Assembly (NCBI GenBank): GCA_947579605.1
Contig: OX388328.1
Coordinates: 9,093,684 to 9,157,683, forward strand
DNA from: Athripsodes cinereus
Taxonomy: Eukaryota > Arthropoda > Insecta > Trichoptera > Leptoceridae
Direction: 5' to 3'
Length of the DNA: 64,000 nt
In this document: positions 33,825 through 45,119 of the stretch, one piece after another
Layout of the letters: every line of letters starts with the position of its first letter
Numbering within the stretch: the first letter of the stretch is position 1
Translations under genes and position numbers: made by a program
The notes under the pieces: model-generated
The model's input: only the letters and a program-made list of their open reading frames with translations
The model's database searches: none
What the model was told of the DNA's origin: nothing

Positions 33825-35260
33825 CCAATAATGATGTGCGAAAGAAATCAAATAAATAAATAGATTCATATCTTTATTTCATTAACAATAATAATTCACG
33901 TAAATAATTTTAAATCGTATTGTGGATGTCGTCCAGTTTGACAATCAACGAAACATTCCGACCCTAAAGGCAGAGAAACGTGGAGGTCTAAATATTTGCT
34001 TAAAACATTTTCTAGAGCGAATACTTGTGTGTGTGTGTGCGACAACATCAACGGTTGATTCTAAATTGCTTCAAACTCATCGAAATTTCAAATGAAGATG
34101 AGATACCTTTATATAGTAATAGAAGAAGATACACAACTGTAATGAAAAGGATTGTAGTTTAGCCGGAGACTGGATATACAGGGAGATCCTCAACCGGATC
34201 ACAGAACATCCGGTAATGGATGTGAGTTGTTTAGTTAGGAGTGAGTTATTATGATGCTATAATGATTACAGGTAGACGATTTTGGCAGAGAAACAGGTGA
34301 GACACGTTTAAGAAAGATCCTATGAGACAAAGGTTTTGTTTGAAAATGATAGCGCATGTCCAAACTTGGAACACTGGAATAGAGTAACTAGTAAAACTCA
34401 AAATCATTTTTTTATTTGTTATAAATAAATATCGAGTTTAACAAAATAAATACCGATAAAATAAGGTGTCCTATGGGAGTATGTATTTTGTAATGACTGT
34501 AAAGTTTTTATATTCAATTAATGTTCAAACATGTGAATCAACTGATCAAATGAAAGTTTTTATAACAAGTTGGTATTTAAATATTAAAAAAAATTACGAC
34601 AGCCCATTGATATCAAATATAAATCTAATTGGCCTTATAGCTTACACCTTAATGAATAAGGGGTATTCATTTCATGAAAATGTAATAACGCAAAATATAC
34701 AAAAAACGTTATTTTTTTTTAATATTGCATCTGGATTCTTTACAAACGTAAAAATACCCCGAATACCTTATTATTCCAAGAAATAAATAGCTCATACTGT
34801 CGAGATGGATTAAGTCAGTAACGGGAGAAATCGGACCCGGAAAATCTCGATTGAAAGCCTGAGATTCGTGCAACCATCATCAGACCATCAGACCATCGAC
34901 CACTTAAACTAGCTTTCTTTTTTTTTAATCAAATATTATTCTGTATCCGGCAGGACTTTGAACTAGCTGCCAAACACCCGCATTTCATCTCTAATACACG
35001 TCAAATAAACAACACAAACTATCGCCAAAATTGGGACAAATAGAAACATCATTGGCAATAACATTATGGAAATGTCACTTCGAAGACAGAGATATACATG
35101 GAGCCACTATTTGATTATTACTATTATTATATATCCTTGGAGATTTTGGAGACATTTGGGACATCGCAATATTGAAACAAATAAACATAATAAATATGTA
35201 AGTATACACTACTTGTAAATTGGTAGTCTAGATGACTGATTGATCAGAATTGTCATACCG
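33825..35260. other. Non-coding stretch with one 106-codon frame
   Basis: The frame at 34466-34786 (first ATG at 34481) is unusually long for this AT content and contains ...ISNINLIGLIAYTLMNKGYS... with a stop after YYSKK. I recognise no domain, signal peptide or splice context. It could be a chance frame or a rapidly evolving exon. A GTGTGTGTGTG run lies near 34028. Confidence 0.35.
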
Positions 35261-35266
35261 TAGAGT

Positions 35267-35475
35267 CCTGAGGCCTGAGTCAATAACACACTTTCGCGTC
35301 ACGTTCCCGCTCCGTTAGCGTTCGGGTGCAGACGATGTTGCGCCAAAGTGTTAATTTTCGTAACTATTGTGTATCTTAGCAACGAAATTGACACTTGGTT
35401 GCAACTTCGTCTGCACCCGAACGCTAACGGAGCGGGAACGTGACGCGAAAGTGTGTTATTGACTCAGGCCTCAGG
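35267..35475. mobile_element. Palindromic MITE, copy 2
   Basis: Ends CCTGAGGCCTGAGTC / GACTCAGGCCTCAGG. The arms are perfect or nearly so for about 85 bp (ACACACTTTCGCGTCACGTT, CCCGCTCCGTTAGCGTTCGG, GTGCAGACGA). The loop region 'AACTATTGTGTATCTTAGC' is shared with copy 1 at 25270. It is GC-richer and better preserved than copy 1. No coding capacity. Confidence 0.9.
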
Positions 35476-35487
35476 GCAACGAACAAG

Positions 35488-35620
35488 TCTCCCACTCTTT
35501 TCAGAGACATTTAAAAGCCAGATATTCATAGACACATAGATTGCGACTTGCATGTTTATTGAATGCAGTAAATCTGCTAGCTGCCCCACTCGTGGGGTAT
35601 ACTAGAATGGTGTAAATAGG
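35488..35620 (+). repeat. Family B SINE-like repeat, partial
   Basis: 'AAGTCTCCCACTCTTTTCAG', 'TTGCGACTTGCATGTTTATT', 'TCTGCTAGCTGCCCCACTCG', 'TGGGGTATACTAGAATGGTG'. It lies immediately beside the palindromic MITE, which appears to have inserted next to or into it. Confidence 0.65.
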
Positions 35621-35629
35621 TGGAATATA

Positions 35630-37140
35630 AGACATTTAAAATATTTGAACAGTAAGAAATTGGATAAGCATGAAAGCAGTGGTATTTTTGGTAATCATCG
35701 CTTTGACGCTTCCCTCGACAACACAGGTTCTAAATAAGCATCCAAGCATTCTGCTCTATTTTGTTCCTACGATATTTCTAAAGAGTTCACATCGTTGTCA
35801 TTTGAGCGGATTATTTTAAGAGACGGAATATTTAGATAGACATTCATATTTGTCTTTATTGTTTCGTCAAATTACGTTATTTTGTCCGAATGTTATTGGA
35901 TATTTTTAAAGCACGACCCGACAGGGACAATTGCATGTTTTGTATCTCAAAAGACAGTGTTTATTGATTCTCTGAAATTTTAATTTTAATTTAAACGATT
36001 GAAAAGGCGGGTGGTCAAAAATCAGCCAAACGTAGGAGTATAATAAACCTTCAAAATCCTGAAAATTTTGTGAATTCTAATAACGACTACAAATTTAATA
36101 GATATGTACTACAAGGTGTGAAGGTACCAAAAGGTCTACGAAGGATATTGGGTTGGGTAAAGGTTTAATTCAAGGCGTTGAAAGGTATGCGAGGTGTACA
36201 GAAGATAGTTTAGACAAAGCAAGGATAGAGCTGAGTGATTAGTAGGAAAGATACAGAGACAAAGAAAAAATATTCAAATGAATTGAGGTAAAAAGAAAAT
36301 AAGTTAAGAAAGTCAAAGCCATTCAAAAAGTTTGAATTTAAAAAAAAACGAGTTGAGGTGAGTGAACAGATTATAAAAGTGGTGAGAAAATGGACAGATG
36401 GATACGCAGAACTTGATATTGGAGATCTTGAGATAAAAAAAAACAGGATTTTCTCGGCTCCAGAAATTTGAGCTAATGACATTATTCCTGACGACGGTAA
36501 GTAAAAGTAAACTAATGAAGAAATGTGGAGAGGTCCATTTGGTGATTCCATAACTTGTGGGCTATGCCCTCCAATAAACGGCTTTGAAGTGAGTAAAAGT
36601 AGATAAAAATATTTCCACGATGGCTGTTTTGATCAGCCGACTTTTCAGTTCACCCTAATGGTCCGTCTTCCTACAGCTCTGGCCAATAGCTCATCAGTGA
36701 AGACAATTTGGTTTGCATTTATGGATAAAAAGAGAGAGATATCCAGATATGAAGTAGGTCTCTTCAACCTCCAATAACTCCATAAGAGGCAGATAAATAG
36801 TCAATCTTATATCTTTCACCATTAATATTCATGTCATCCTACTCACAGCAAAAAAATAAAGAAATATTGAAGAAATAGAGGGCTGGGCTAAATTTCTAAA
36901 TACATTTAAGCTATGCTCAAGGGGACGATGGGAGAGTACAGGAGAAAGGGTAGTATGGTCCCAAAGTGAAGTTGGGAATTGTGTCGATGGTGTTGTGACT
37001 AATAAATAACTAATTTATTAGTTACAGGTTTGCTGGAACTACCAAGAACTGCGAAATTATTAGTATTAGTACATTTATGCCCGGCTTCGTCTAAAGAATA
37101 ATCAATTTTTACGAATGAAAATTGTATGAAAATATGAAAT
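35630..37140. other. Non-coding stretch
   Basis: A 113-codon minus-strand frame (36210-36551) is a low-complexity Phe/Ser-rich shadow of purine-rich plus-strand sequence, with no known motif. Nothing else was recognised. Confidence 0.4.
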
Positions 37141-37149
37141 TCATTCCGT

Positions 37150-37345
37150 GAACGCCAGGTAAAGAATTGGTCACCTACCCTTTTCTGTGAGTTTTTGAGT
37201 GTCCTGTAAAAGGCAGGTGTTCGAAAAAATAAAGACATTTTACATCTTAAATTCAGCGATGAGGTTTGCCACACATTCTGCATGTCTTAGTTTTTTGCTG
37301 GCACAGAGAGGACAGTTAATTATCTGCATCTGGTCTGGTAAAAAA
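37150..37345 (+). repeat. Family B SINE-like repeat, near full length
   Basis: 'AACGCCAGGTAAAGAATTGG', 'TGTGAGTTTTTGAGTGTCCT', 'GTAAAAGGCAGGTGTTCGAA', 'TAAATTCAGCGATGAGGTTT', 'TTGCTGGCACAGAGAGGACA', then 'GCATCTGGTCTGG'. Confidence 0.8.
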
Positions 37346-37457
37346 ATCCTTATAAAATCTTACGCTGTAAAAAGGTCTAGGTTTTTTAATGAAAGATGGC
37401 GGTAGTAGAAGACTTCAGAATACCTTCACATTATAGGTAATATTTAAGTTATTAAGT

Positions 37458-37595
37458 AATAATAATAATAAACTTTATTGCACAAAATCAATATGTAAAG
37501 AAGCACAAAAAACATGGTATCACAACAATAGAATTAATAATTTTGTGCAATGGGCGAGTTTATTGCTGAAGCGCAATATCTTCCAACTAACCCAT
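37458..37595 (-). repeat. LINE 3' tail, family T copy
   Basis: 'AATAATAAACTTTATTGCAC', 'AATTTTGTGCAATGGGCGAG', 'TATTGCTGAAGCGCAATATC', 'TTCCAACTAACCC'. It pairs with 33680-33820. Confidence 0.75.
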
Positions 37596-37599
37596 TAAA

Positions 37600-38110
37600 C
37601 AAAAACAAATATTAATAATAATATATAAATAAATAAGTAAAACAAAATAAAATAATTTAAGATATATATAAATATATAAATAAACACATATGTATACCAA
37701 GATAAATTTACAAATAAAATAAGCTACTCAAATATATAATCAAAAGAAATAACATCGGATAGGCGACTCGACACAGACGTCAAGTACGATGGACAGGGAA
37801 ACAGGAGCGTCGAAGAACTGTTTCAGGTTGCTCAATATAGGGACACGCTTCCACAAGTAATGTTGACAATGTCGAGGGGACCCGAAACGACAGATTAAGC
37901 AGAAATAAGACACATGTAATTTTATAATCCTGGAACACAGTCAAAGGAAGTAATTTTACATTGAAGGCATTGATTTCTTTTTTCAATTATAAGTAATATA
38001 CATACATTCATGTTAATTAACGAACTTAAATATTTATGTAGGAATTGTTGTACTATTAGCGAAAGTGGTTGTAGGGCAGATCACATGAAAATGAATGGAG
38101 GACTTTTCCC
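37600..38110. other. Non-coding stretch
   Basis: AT-rich; no gene was seen. 'GTCAAGTACGATGGACAGGG' and 'GGACCCGAAACGACAGATTA' (about 37780-37900) may be LINE remnants. Confidence 0.35.
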
Positions 38111-38145
38111 TTGTGTGTGTGTGTGAGGGTGTGTGTGTGTGTGTG

Positions 38146-38183
<38 letters not shown>

Positions 38184-38202
38184 AGTGTGTGTGTGTGTGT
38201 GT
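38111..38202. repeat. (TG)n microsatellite
   Basis: About 90 bp of GT/TG dinucleotides, interrupted by GAGGG (twice) and GAGAG. Confidence 0.97.
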
Positions 38203-38444
38203 TTTGCCCACACATACGATAGTAAACAAGGATCTTAATGGAAGAATCGAATATACCTAATGGTTTTCATGAAATTGGTGATAAAATTCATTTAATTCAA
38301 AGGTTTCTGTGAATGTGTAAAAATAATGGACATATTTATTTTAAATGTATGACTCCAAAAAAAAAACAATTATCCCGAAAAAAAACTGATAATTTTTTTA
38401 CAGTTAAAAAGCTATGCATGATTCGTGGAGTTCACTGCAAAGAA

Positions 38445-38640
38445 TCAAAAATCCGCCACTCTTTTCTGTAAGTTTCTCAATGTCCTGTAAAGGGCAGGTG
38501 CTAGAATACCACGAGTAAGATATTAAACATTTTCAAATCAAAAAAATATGACGTGCCTCCCATCTAGAATTTCTTAATTTTTATTCTCACGGGGAGGGCT
38601 ATTTGCGCGTTTATTTTGTGTGGTTAGTCTACTGGCTATC
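38445..38640 (+). repeat. Family B SINE-like repeat
   Basis: 'TCCGCCACTCTTTTCTGTAA', 'GTTTCTCAATGTCCTGTAAA', 'GGGCAGGTGCTAGAATACC', 'TTCTCACGGGGAGGGCTATT', 'TTAGTCTACTGGCTATC'. Confidence 0.7.
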
Positions 38641-38644
38641 AATC

Positions 38645-39110
38645 AATAGGAACTGGAATCAAGGATATGATTGGAAAACAAAAAAAAACAGAAATTGAAC
38701 GATTGAAGATATTCTCTGAAGTGAGAACAGTACTATACTAGGTTAATGATCTATTGAAAAAAAAAACGTTCAGATATCGAAAAGATAGTAAGACAAGTGA
38801 TAATTCCGTTTTGGGAAGCAAGAATAAATATGATAAAGGAATAAATACAATCCAAAGAGGGTGCGGAGAAGGAGGTATTAATGATTGCAATACGACGATT
38901 TTCTTTCTTAAGACGCGCTAAAAGAATTACTGCCTAAGGATTAGTGGAGAAAGATTGCAATAGAATAATGGGAGTGGAATCAGAAAGAAATCACTGATTA
39001 ACAAAAGAAGATTAGCAAGTATTATTTAAATTTATACGATACAGTGTAATCTTATAATATTTTTATTAGATGATTTAATAAAAAAAATTAGTCGAATCTG
39101 AGAAACGTCA
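38645..39110. other. Non-coding stretch
   Basis: A-rich; nothing was recognised. Confidence 0.4.
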
Positions 39111-39112
39111 TA

Positions 39113-39200
39113 AATTTATTTATTTTTTCTTTTTGCGCATTATCGTAAAAAAACAATACAAAATTTTAAATACTAGGACGAAGTGATTTCTCCCATCTAA
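39113..39200 (-). repeat. LINE-tail-like repeat, family U copy 2
   Basis: 'TTATTTATTTTTTCTTTTTG', 'CGCATTATCG', 'ACAAAATTTTAAATACTAGG', 'GAAGTGATTTCTCCCATCTA' match 9098-9265. Confidence 0.5.
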
Positions 39201-39534
39201 ACACAATACACTGACACATTTCAAATTGAAACAAATATTCTTAAACATAATGTTTTACTGGGCCAAAAACAATATTATCTTAACAGACACAGGACAACTC
39301 CTTTCGGTGCACAACATGCACAACATCATCAATGGGGACTCACAGGTTCCCCTGAAACAACTCCTCACGTAGTAGACACGGTCCTCAATATTACTTGGAT
39401 GTTGGGTCGTAAGTTCTATGTACAGGTTTGGACATAGAAGTGGATGTAAATCCTATGACACGGGTACGAAGAACGACCTCAATAACATATTACACAATTT
39501 AATTCAAGGACAATAAATTCAAGGTCAGCCCGTG

Positions 39535-39780
39535 GAGCACCCGGTAAAGAATTGGTCTCCCACTCTTCTGCGTAAGTTTTCGAGTGTCCTGTAAAAGGCA
39601 GGTGTTCGATAAAATTAAGACATTATACCTACATCTTAAATTCAGCGATGCGTTTGCCACCCATCCTGAATGTCTTGATTTTATATTGGCACGAAGAGGA
39701 CAGTTTGCATGTTTCTAACATGCAGCTGATCTGCTGGCTACCCCACTTGTGGGATATGCCGTGATGGTATAGTATAGTAT
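39535..39780 (+). repeat. Family B SINE-like repeat, full-length reference copy
   Basis: Best-preserved copy, about 245 bp: 'GAGCACCCGGTAAAGAATTG', 'GTCTCCCACTCTTCTGCGTA', 'AGTTTTCGAGTGTCCTGTAA', 'AAGGCAGGTGTTCGATAAAA', 'TTAAATTCAGCGATGCGTTT', 'GCCACCCATCCTGAATGTCT', 'TATTGGCACGAAGAGGACAG', 'CTGATCTGCTGGCTACCCCA', 'CTTGTGGGATATGCCGTGAT', tail (GGTATAGTATAGTATAG). The ends are sharp and the tail is a short tandem repeat, so a SINE is the best reading. I could not identify a clear tRNA or 5S head. Confidence 0.85.
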
Positions 39781-39784
39781 AGTA

Positions 39785-41695
39785 CAATAAATGTCAATGT
39801 TTGTAAAGCGAAGGTTTATTATTCGAATTTCGAATAAGATTATTTCACAGAACATGAAGCACATCTTTTTTTGTGAAATCAAATATTATTTCTTTTCGTA
39901 GAAAACAAGTAATGAGACGTTATTTGAATTTGAAGAACGTTTTTCTAGCAATATAAATAAAAACTAAAAACTGGAGAATTCGCTTGATTTGAATAACTGT
40001 CAGAGAAATTGATATCCTGTATTCCTGTCTTCATAAAGTTGAAAGGAATATTACACAATTTACTGCTACCTAGAAACAACTTATATAATATTATGTACTA
40101 TAAATTATATTATAAACAGATCAGTGATAGCCCAATAGCAGTGCTCAAGGCATGTTTACAGTTCATAGTTATGATTTTGTTGATTTTTTCTCAATTTTAC
40201 ATTCTGGGATTTGTTAACTAAAATAACAACAATATTTCAAATTATTTTATTTTCATATTCGAATTCTAGACTGAATTTGCTCAATGAATTTCTCAGCAGA
40301 GATTAAGAACGAAGAACAATTCATTTTTTGACAACTATTATTGGTTATTAACAAAACAAAATTTATCCAGGACACCTGTGCGAATAAATAAGAGTTTAGG
40401 ACTCCTGAGATATCCGGGTTAAGGAAGGTCTCTCATCAATATCCAGAACCACCGTCAATAACCTACAAAATATCTATCTGTTAAATCAACGCTCTCCCAA
40501 AACAGGGGTTTTCTCGATGCCTTAAAAACATTTTTAATGTTAATTGTTGTTGAATGATTATCTGCCTTTTACAGTAAGTATTAGGACACTATAAAGCTTA
40601 CTGAAAAGAGAGGGAAAGGCTTATTCCATTCCGAAGACTTCTTGTTTAAATCAACTAACCTAAAATAGCGGTGATTTTTAACAACCCGTGAAATTATTTC
40701 TATTTTAGTGAGTTTTATCGTTAAGGTTACTCTCACCTCTAAGCCGCATTAATGTGTAAGCGTTAATTTTTCTCGGCTATCGACATGAATTATCGCCTAA
40801 TCCATTTAAGAGCGTTGTTGTCCTAATGTGGGATAGGTATTTGGGATATATTGAAGGATATTCGCAGGGCTCAACAACTACACACATTCGACATTAGGGG
40901 AAGCGTTCTACACTAATAAATAAAGCAGTTAGTATAATCATTATTACACATTAAACAGCTAAAATCGTGGTAATTGCAAATAAAAGAAGTAGAATTACGT
41001 TTGATACGAGTCGAATAAAGAGGAACAACGAAAAAGGAGAGTTGAATACATTCATTCACAATACACTATTCTTGTTACAAAGACAACGAATTATATAATA
41101 TTTATTATAAGAAATGTCGTGAGAAGATGTGATTAAAATCTTGCAAAAATGTCATCATTAGTTAACGTTTCACTTTTTAAGTGAGTTGTGGCAACCTCGG
41201 AATAATTCAATGATTCTCACCAATGATGCTTGCCCATTTTCACATGTGAAATTATGAATCGTTAGAACTTGTGAAATCAAAATTTACTAAAAAAATTTAA
41301 GAGTTTGTGATGGCTACTTTGAAAGCAGATGAAGCTTGTTTATGCCTTGTTGAACGTTTATCCCATGCTAATGCCATATTTCAGCTTACAGATACATTTC
41401 ATAATTTGGAGCTTACCAGAGTTTTGATGATGGATCAATCGATAGTTTATGCAGAAAGAAAACGTGTACATACCTGGAAAAAAGAAAAAAACAAAATTAG
41501 TACTTCCAACATTAACAAAAATAGAAAAGAAATTATATAAAATAACATAAGAAAAACAATGCGAGTAGATGGAATGATGAAGACCTAGATGCATTTAAAC
41601 TCCTTAAACGTGGATAATTTTCTAAAATATATCAAATAAATGTTATCAAGGCATCGTCTACAAATAATAAAGTAGTTAATAGACTTACTATATGT
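39785..41695. other. Non-coding stretch
   Basis: About 40378-40428 (minus) matches the small repeat at 11335-11385. A 76-codon frame from ATG 41310 to 41540 (MATLKADEACLCLVERLSHA...) looks more protein-like than its neighbours, but has no recognised domain. I cannot support a gene. Confidence 0.35.
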
Positions 41696-41699
41696 AATA

Positions 41700-41790
41700 A
41701 ACATGCAAGTCATCCTTTCCTTTGCAATAAAAACAAAACATTTAGACATTCAGGATGTGTGTCAAACCTCATCTCATATGCGTTTTTGTT
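41700..41790 (-). repeat. Family B SINE-like repeat, partial
   Basis: 'AATAAACATGCAAGTCATCC', 'CATTTAGACATTCAGGATGT', 'GTGTCAAACCTCATCTC'. Confidence 0.6.
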
Positions 41791-41892
41791 TATTTATACA
41801 ACAAACGACTGAATCAGCATTTACAAATATATTAATAAAAAAAAAACAATAAAGTCAAACAGTGCATATCAGATAAAAAAAATTATATATAT

Positions 41893-42028
41893 AATTAGTT
41901 GGAAGACATAGTATTTTAGCGATAAACTCACCCTCTGTGCATTGAATTTTATAACTGATATTTTTATGACGCTGTTTTATTTTGTAATATTGTAGCCAAT
42001 GTACAGTGAAGAATAATATTAATAAATA
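41893..42028 (+). repeat. LINE 3' tail, family T copy
   Basis: 'AATTAGTTGGAAGACATAGT', 'TTTTAGCGATAAACTCACCC', 'GCTGTTTTATTTTGTAATAT', 'CCAATGTACAGTGAAGAATA', with an A/T tail. Confidence 0.75.
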
Positions 42029-42029
42029 G

Positions 42030-42685
42030 ATATAAAAAATTACACACAACCAATTAATTTTAAAAAGGTTAGCACAATTAGTAAATTCAATTAAAATAAA
42101 AGTATATTTATAAACACTGAAGAATTAAACAAAAGCATTGAAGATTAACTGTTTTATTCATGACGTGAATTTCAAAAATGTCTTTTACAACCAACGTGTG
42201 AAGACAACCATAGATAGATAGCATTTTAAATGGATTTTTCATCATAATACAGTCATGCTCGTCACCACGTAAATAGACCTCACGAAACTGGCTAGTCAAT
42301 CAAAAATGTTGACACTCAGTTATTTATTATGAGTGGAAGACCACTCCATATGGAGTCAGAAAATAATATAGACCCAATCCATCATTCTGCACTTGAAGAC
42401 ATTGTGTAGAAATAATATTTCAGTTAGTTTGTTCATAGTTATAGAATTAGACATCAAATTTGGGTACAAACGAAATGAAGATACATTTCACACCACTTTT
42501 TTATTTTGATATATTTTATAATTTTGTTAAGATCAATTAATATACAACTATAATGAAACCATCCCTCGAAGCACGAGTTTTGCTCAAATTTGAGGGATAA
42601 TTCAATCATGTTTTACTGGATACTAAAAAGAAAAAAAAATATTCCATTATGAAAATATTTCAATTTGACTTAATATTTATTTCAA
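42030..42685. other. Non-coding stretch
   Basis: No gene or repeat was identified. Confidence 0.4.
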
Positions 42686-42689
42686 ATAT

Positions 42690-42900
42690 CACAGGGTTTC
42701 CTACAAATTGGGTAGTCTGTGGACACACTGTTGCAAGTGATGAAAATAAAGATCGTCCGCTCCATATGATAAAATTAAGAATATTTCTACTGAATTCAAG
42801 ATGATGATAATCTATCCGTGATGCTTAACGGACATCTATCTACCTACATAATAGAACAGTCGAAAACTTATATAAAAAAGTGGGGAACCTATGCTATTCC
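42690..42900 (-). repeat. Family B SINE-like repeat, diverged
   Basis: 'CACAGGGTTTCCTACAAATT', 'GGGTAGTCTGTGGACACACT', 'CTGAATTCAAGATGATGATA', 'GAACAGTCGAAAACTTATAT'. Confidence 0.55.
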
Positions 42901-42949
42901 AGAGATACCAAGAGGAGTTTACGAAAAGACTAGGGCCAATTCTGAATCT

Positions 42950-43980
42950 TAATGAACTAACTAACTAAAAAGTTGATTAATATTAGTTATTATGTAGTAT
43001 TCAGCATTAGTTATGAACTATAAACAACTATAAACTCGAGAACCACCAAGTGCAAACGGTAAAATCTATGGGACAAACTAATATTAGTGATTATCAGTGA
43101 TGCCGCAATACAAAATGTTTTTCACGTTCCGATTTACACTTCTGGCAACAATTTAATAGTTGTCGCGCGTGAAAATTGTGAAATGTCAGATTTGCCGATA
43201 TATTTTGGCGTTCGTATTTGCGTCGGTGGTGGTGTAATTTTACAATTTATACATGCTAATAGTTGCGATTTCTAGACGCAAGTTTTTCTTTAAAAAACCA
43301 TGTACTATGTTGTGTAAATGTGTGTGTCATCCTCGGTGTGAGATCTTCCACCAAGGGTACATCAAGGGAGTATTTTAATTGTCGAGTGGGTTTTTTTTTT
43401 TGCAGAGGAAATCCCATTAGGATAACCTCGAGACCACTCTTTGGTAAAAAAAATAAATAAAATAAAGCTTTTGCTCTAGATTGACTGGATGACATGAGAA
43501 CTGATGTTCTTGAAACATCCAGGGGTAAGTGGTGGGAACCCCTCCCTTAATGCTAATAGTTGCGAGGGCCCTAAAATATAAATTTTGACTTTTAATTGAT
43601 AAAAACAACTTAACACTTCCAAAATATAGTAATATTCTGCGGTAAAATGACAGCAACTAATAATATTCGCACATTAAAAGTCGCGAATAAAATTCTGCCA
43701 AATCCAACTTATTTTAGTCGTCGGCTGTCAACTAAAATTTCATTCTGAATACGAAATCCATAGATTCTCGAAATTTATAGTTGTACTAAGGTGTCAAAAT
43801 GAACTAATGAACTAAATTAGTACGGAAAACTGTGAATACGAATTAGAACTAATTATCATGACTGAACTATCTCCTCACACTTAGTTGACTTAGTTAGTGC
43901 AACTAAACTATTTTATGATTCAGAATTGGCCATACTATATATTGGGGTAGGCGGGCGGAATGGAACGCATAAATAGACCG
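42950..43980. other. Non-coding stretch
   Basis: Reiterated motifs (ACTAACTAACTAAA, ATTAGTTATT, AACTAAATTAGTACGG at 42955-43080 and 43780-43920) suggest a decayed repeat with inverted halves ('ATTCTGAATC' / 'GATTCAGAAT'). The outer 'GGGCCAATTCTGAATCTTAA' (42928) and 'ATGATTCAGAATTGGCC' (43915-43931) are inverted, so 42928-43931 may be one old TIR element of about 1 kb. No transposase was recognised. Confidence 0.45.
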
Positions 43981-44123
43981 GGTTAGTTGGAAGACATCGC
44001 ATCTTAGCGATAAACTCGCCTTCTGTAGATTGAATTGTATAACTGATATTTATATGACACTGTTTTATTTTGTAATATTGTAACCAATGTACAGAATGTG
44101 AAGAATAAAATAAATAATAAATT
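43981..44123 (+). repeat. LINE 3' tail, family T copy
   Basis: 'GGTTAGTTGGAAGACATCGC', 'ATCTTAGCGATAAACTCGCC', 'GACACTGTTTTATTTTGTAA', 'ACCAATGTACAGAATGTGAA', AATAAAATAAATAATAAA tail. Confidence 0.8.
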
Positions 44124-44129
44124 ATTCTT

Positions 44130-44815
44130 GGATATTTCGTTTCTTTTAATCTATTGTGCAATTAAATTATTATTATGATTATTGAACAACATAAGAGTGT
44201 CATTTACGTGCCTAAGCACCTCAAGGACACTGCACAATTCATTAATTCGAGGACATTATATTCACTCATTAATTCAAGGACATTATATTCACGTCATAAT
44301 AAAAATATAAATAGATATATATATATAAAATAAGAATCTCGCATACATAAAAGTATATTATACTGTGCATCTGTGTCCCAATCCATTGAAGACTTCCACC
44401 CAATCCCTGATATCTCAAAAATTGGAGAACTTTTACTAACTATTTCATTTAAGTACGACAATATTCTAACACAAGGTAAAAAAAATCTAGTTAAAATGTT
44501 AATATTTGTTTAGACTAGTATTGTACTAGGAAGAGGGACTTCGCAGATTTCATTTTGTACAATATAAACAAGGGAGAAGAAAGTGTAGATATATTTATTT
44601 ATTTACTTAGACTAATCTATCATTTTCACATCCCTAGTAGTCTTGAAGTAAACATTGTATGCTCTAATAGGATAATAATGGTATATGAGAATATAGTGAA
44701 TCCATCATTTTGACTAGGTGCCTCGCTTCCTCGACCCATAATGTACTCTAAGATTTTAATCAACTTGTTTGTGTACTTGTAAAATTATTTTTTATATATA
44801 ATATTAATGCTGAAG
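44130..44815. other. Non-coding stretch with a small duplication
   Basis: 'CATTAATTC(A/G)AGGACATTATATTCAC' is duplicated at about 44239-44294. Nothing else was seen. Confidence 0.4.
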
Positions 44816-44819
44816 ATTC

Positions 44820-45118
44820 ATTGGTCTGACAAGTGTTAACTAGAGTAGGCGAAAAAAGGCATCTCCTTAAAAGAATCAGCCAACAACAAGCAAACTGGAT
44901 TGGCCACAACATCAGGCACCCAGGACTGCTCATCGCCATCGCAGAGGGTAGGAATGAAGGCACAAATGGCAGAGGCCAACCAAGAGACGCTTATATGGAC
45001 CAACTGAAGAAGGACATGAACTGTTACTCATACTTAGAGTTGAAGAGACTGGCTGAGAATAGGGAGGAATTCGAGAAGAAAATCCAAAATCGTTACAGAC
45101 CAAACCAACGAATTTAAA
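44820..45118 (+). pseudogene. LINE reverse-transcriptase C-terminus
   Basis: The continuous frame to 45117 reads LLKRISQQQANWIGHNIRHP, GLLIAIAEGRNEG, TNGRGQPRDAYMDQLKKDMN, YLELKRLAENREEFEKKI. This matches the C-terminal tail after RT in an insect LINE group ('NWIGH..RH.GLL....EG...G.RGRGRPR..Y..Q'). Only this tail remains, without catalytic YADD/FADD or an endonuclease. The frame is still open, so this truncated copy is fairly young. A second copy lies at 58675-58880 (minus). Confidence 0.85.
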
Positions 45119-45119
45119 C

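Noticed and set aside
36210..36551. 113-codon minus-strand frame rich in Phe and Ser
   Set aside because: Low-complexity complement of purine-rich sequence; no known family.
38111..38202. CRISPR-like regular repeats
   Set aside because: Simple TG microsatellite with no spacers.
41310..41540. Protein-like 76-codon frame
   Set aside because: No recognised domain, no conserved neighbours and no splice evidence; kept only as a remark.
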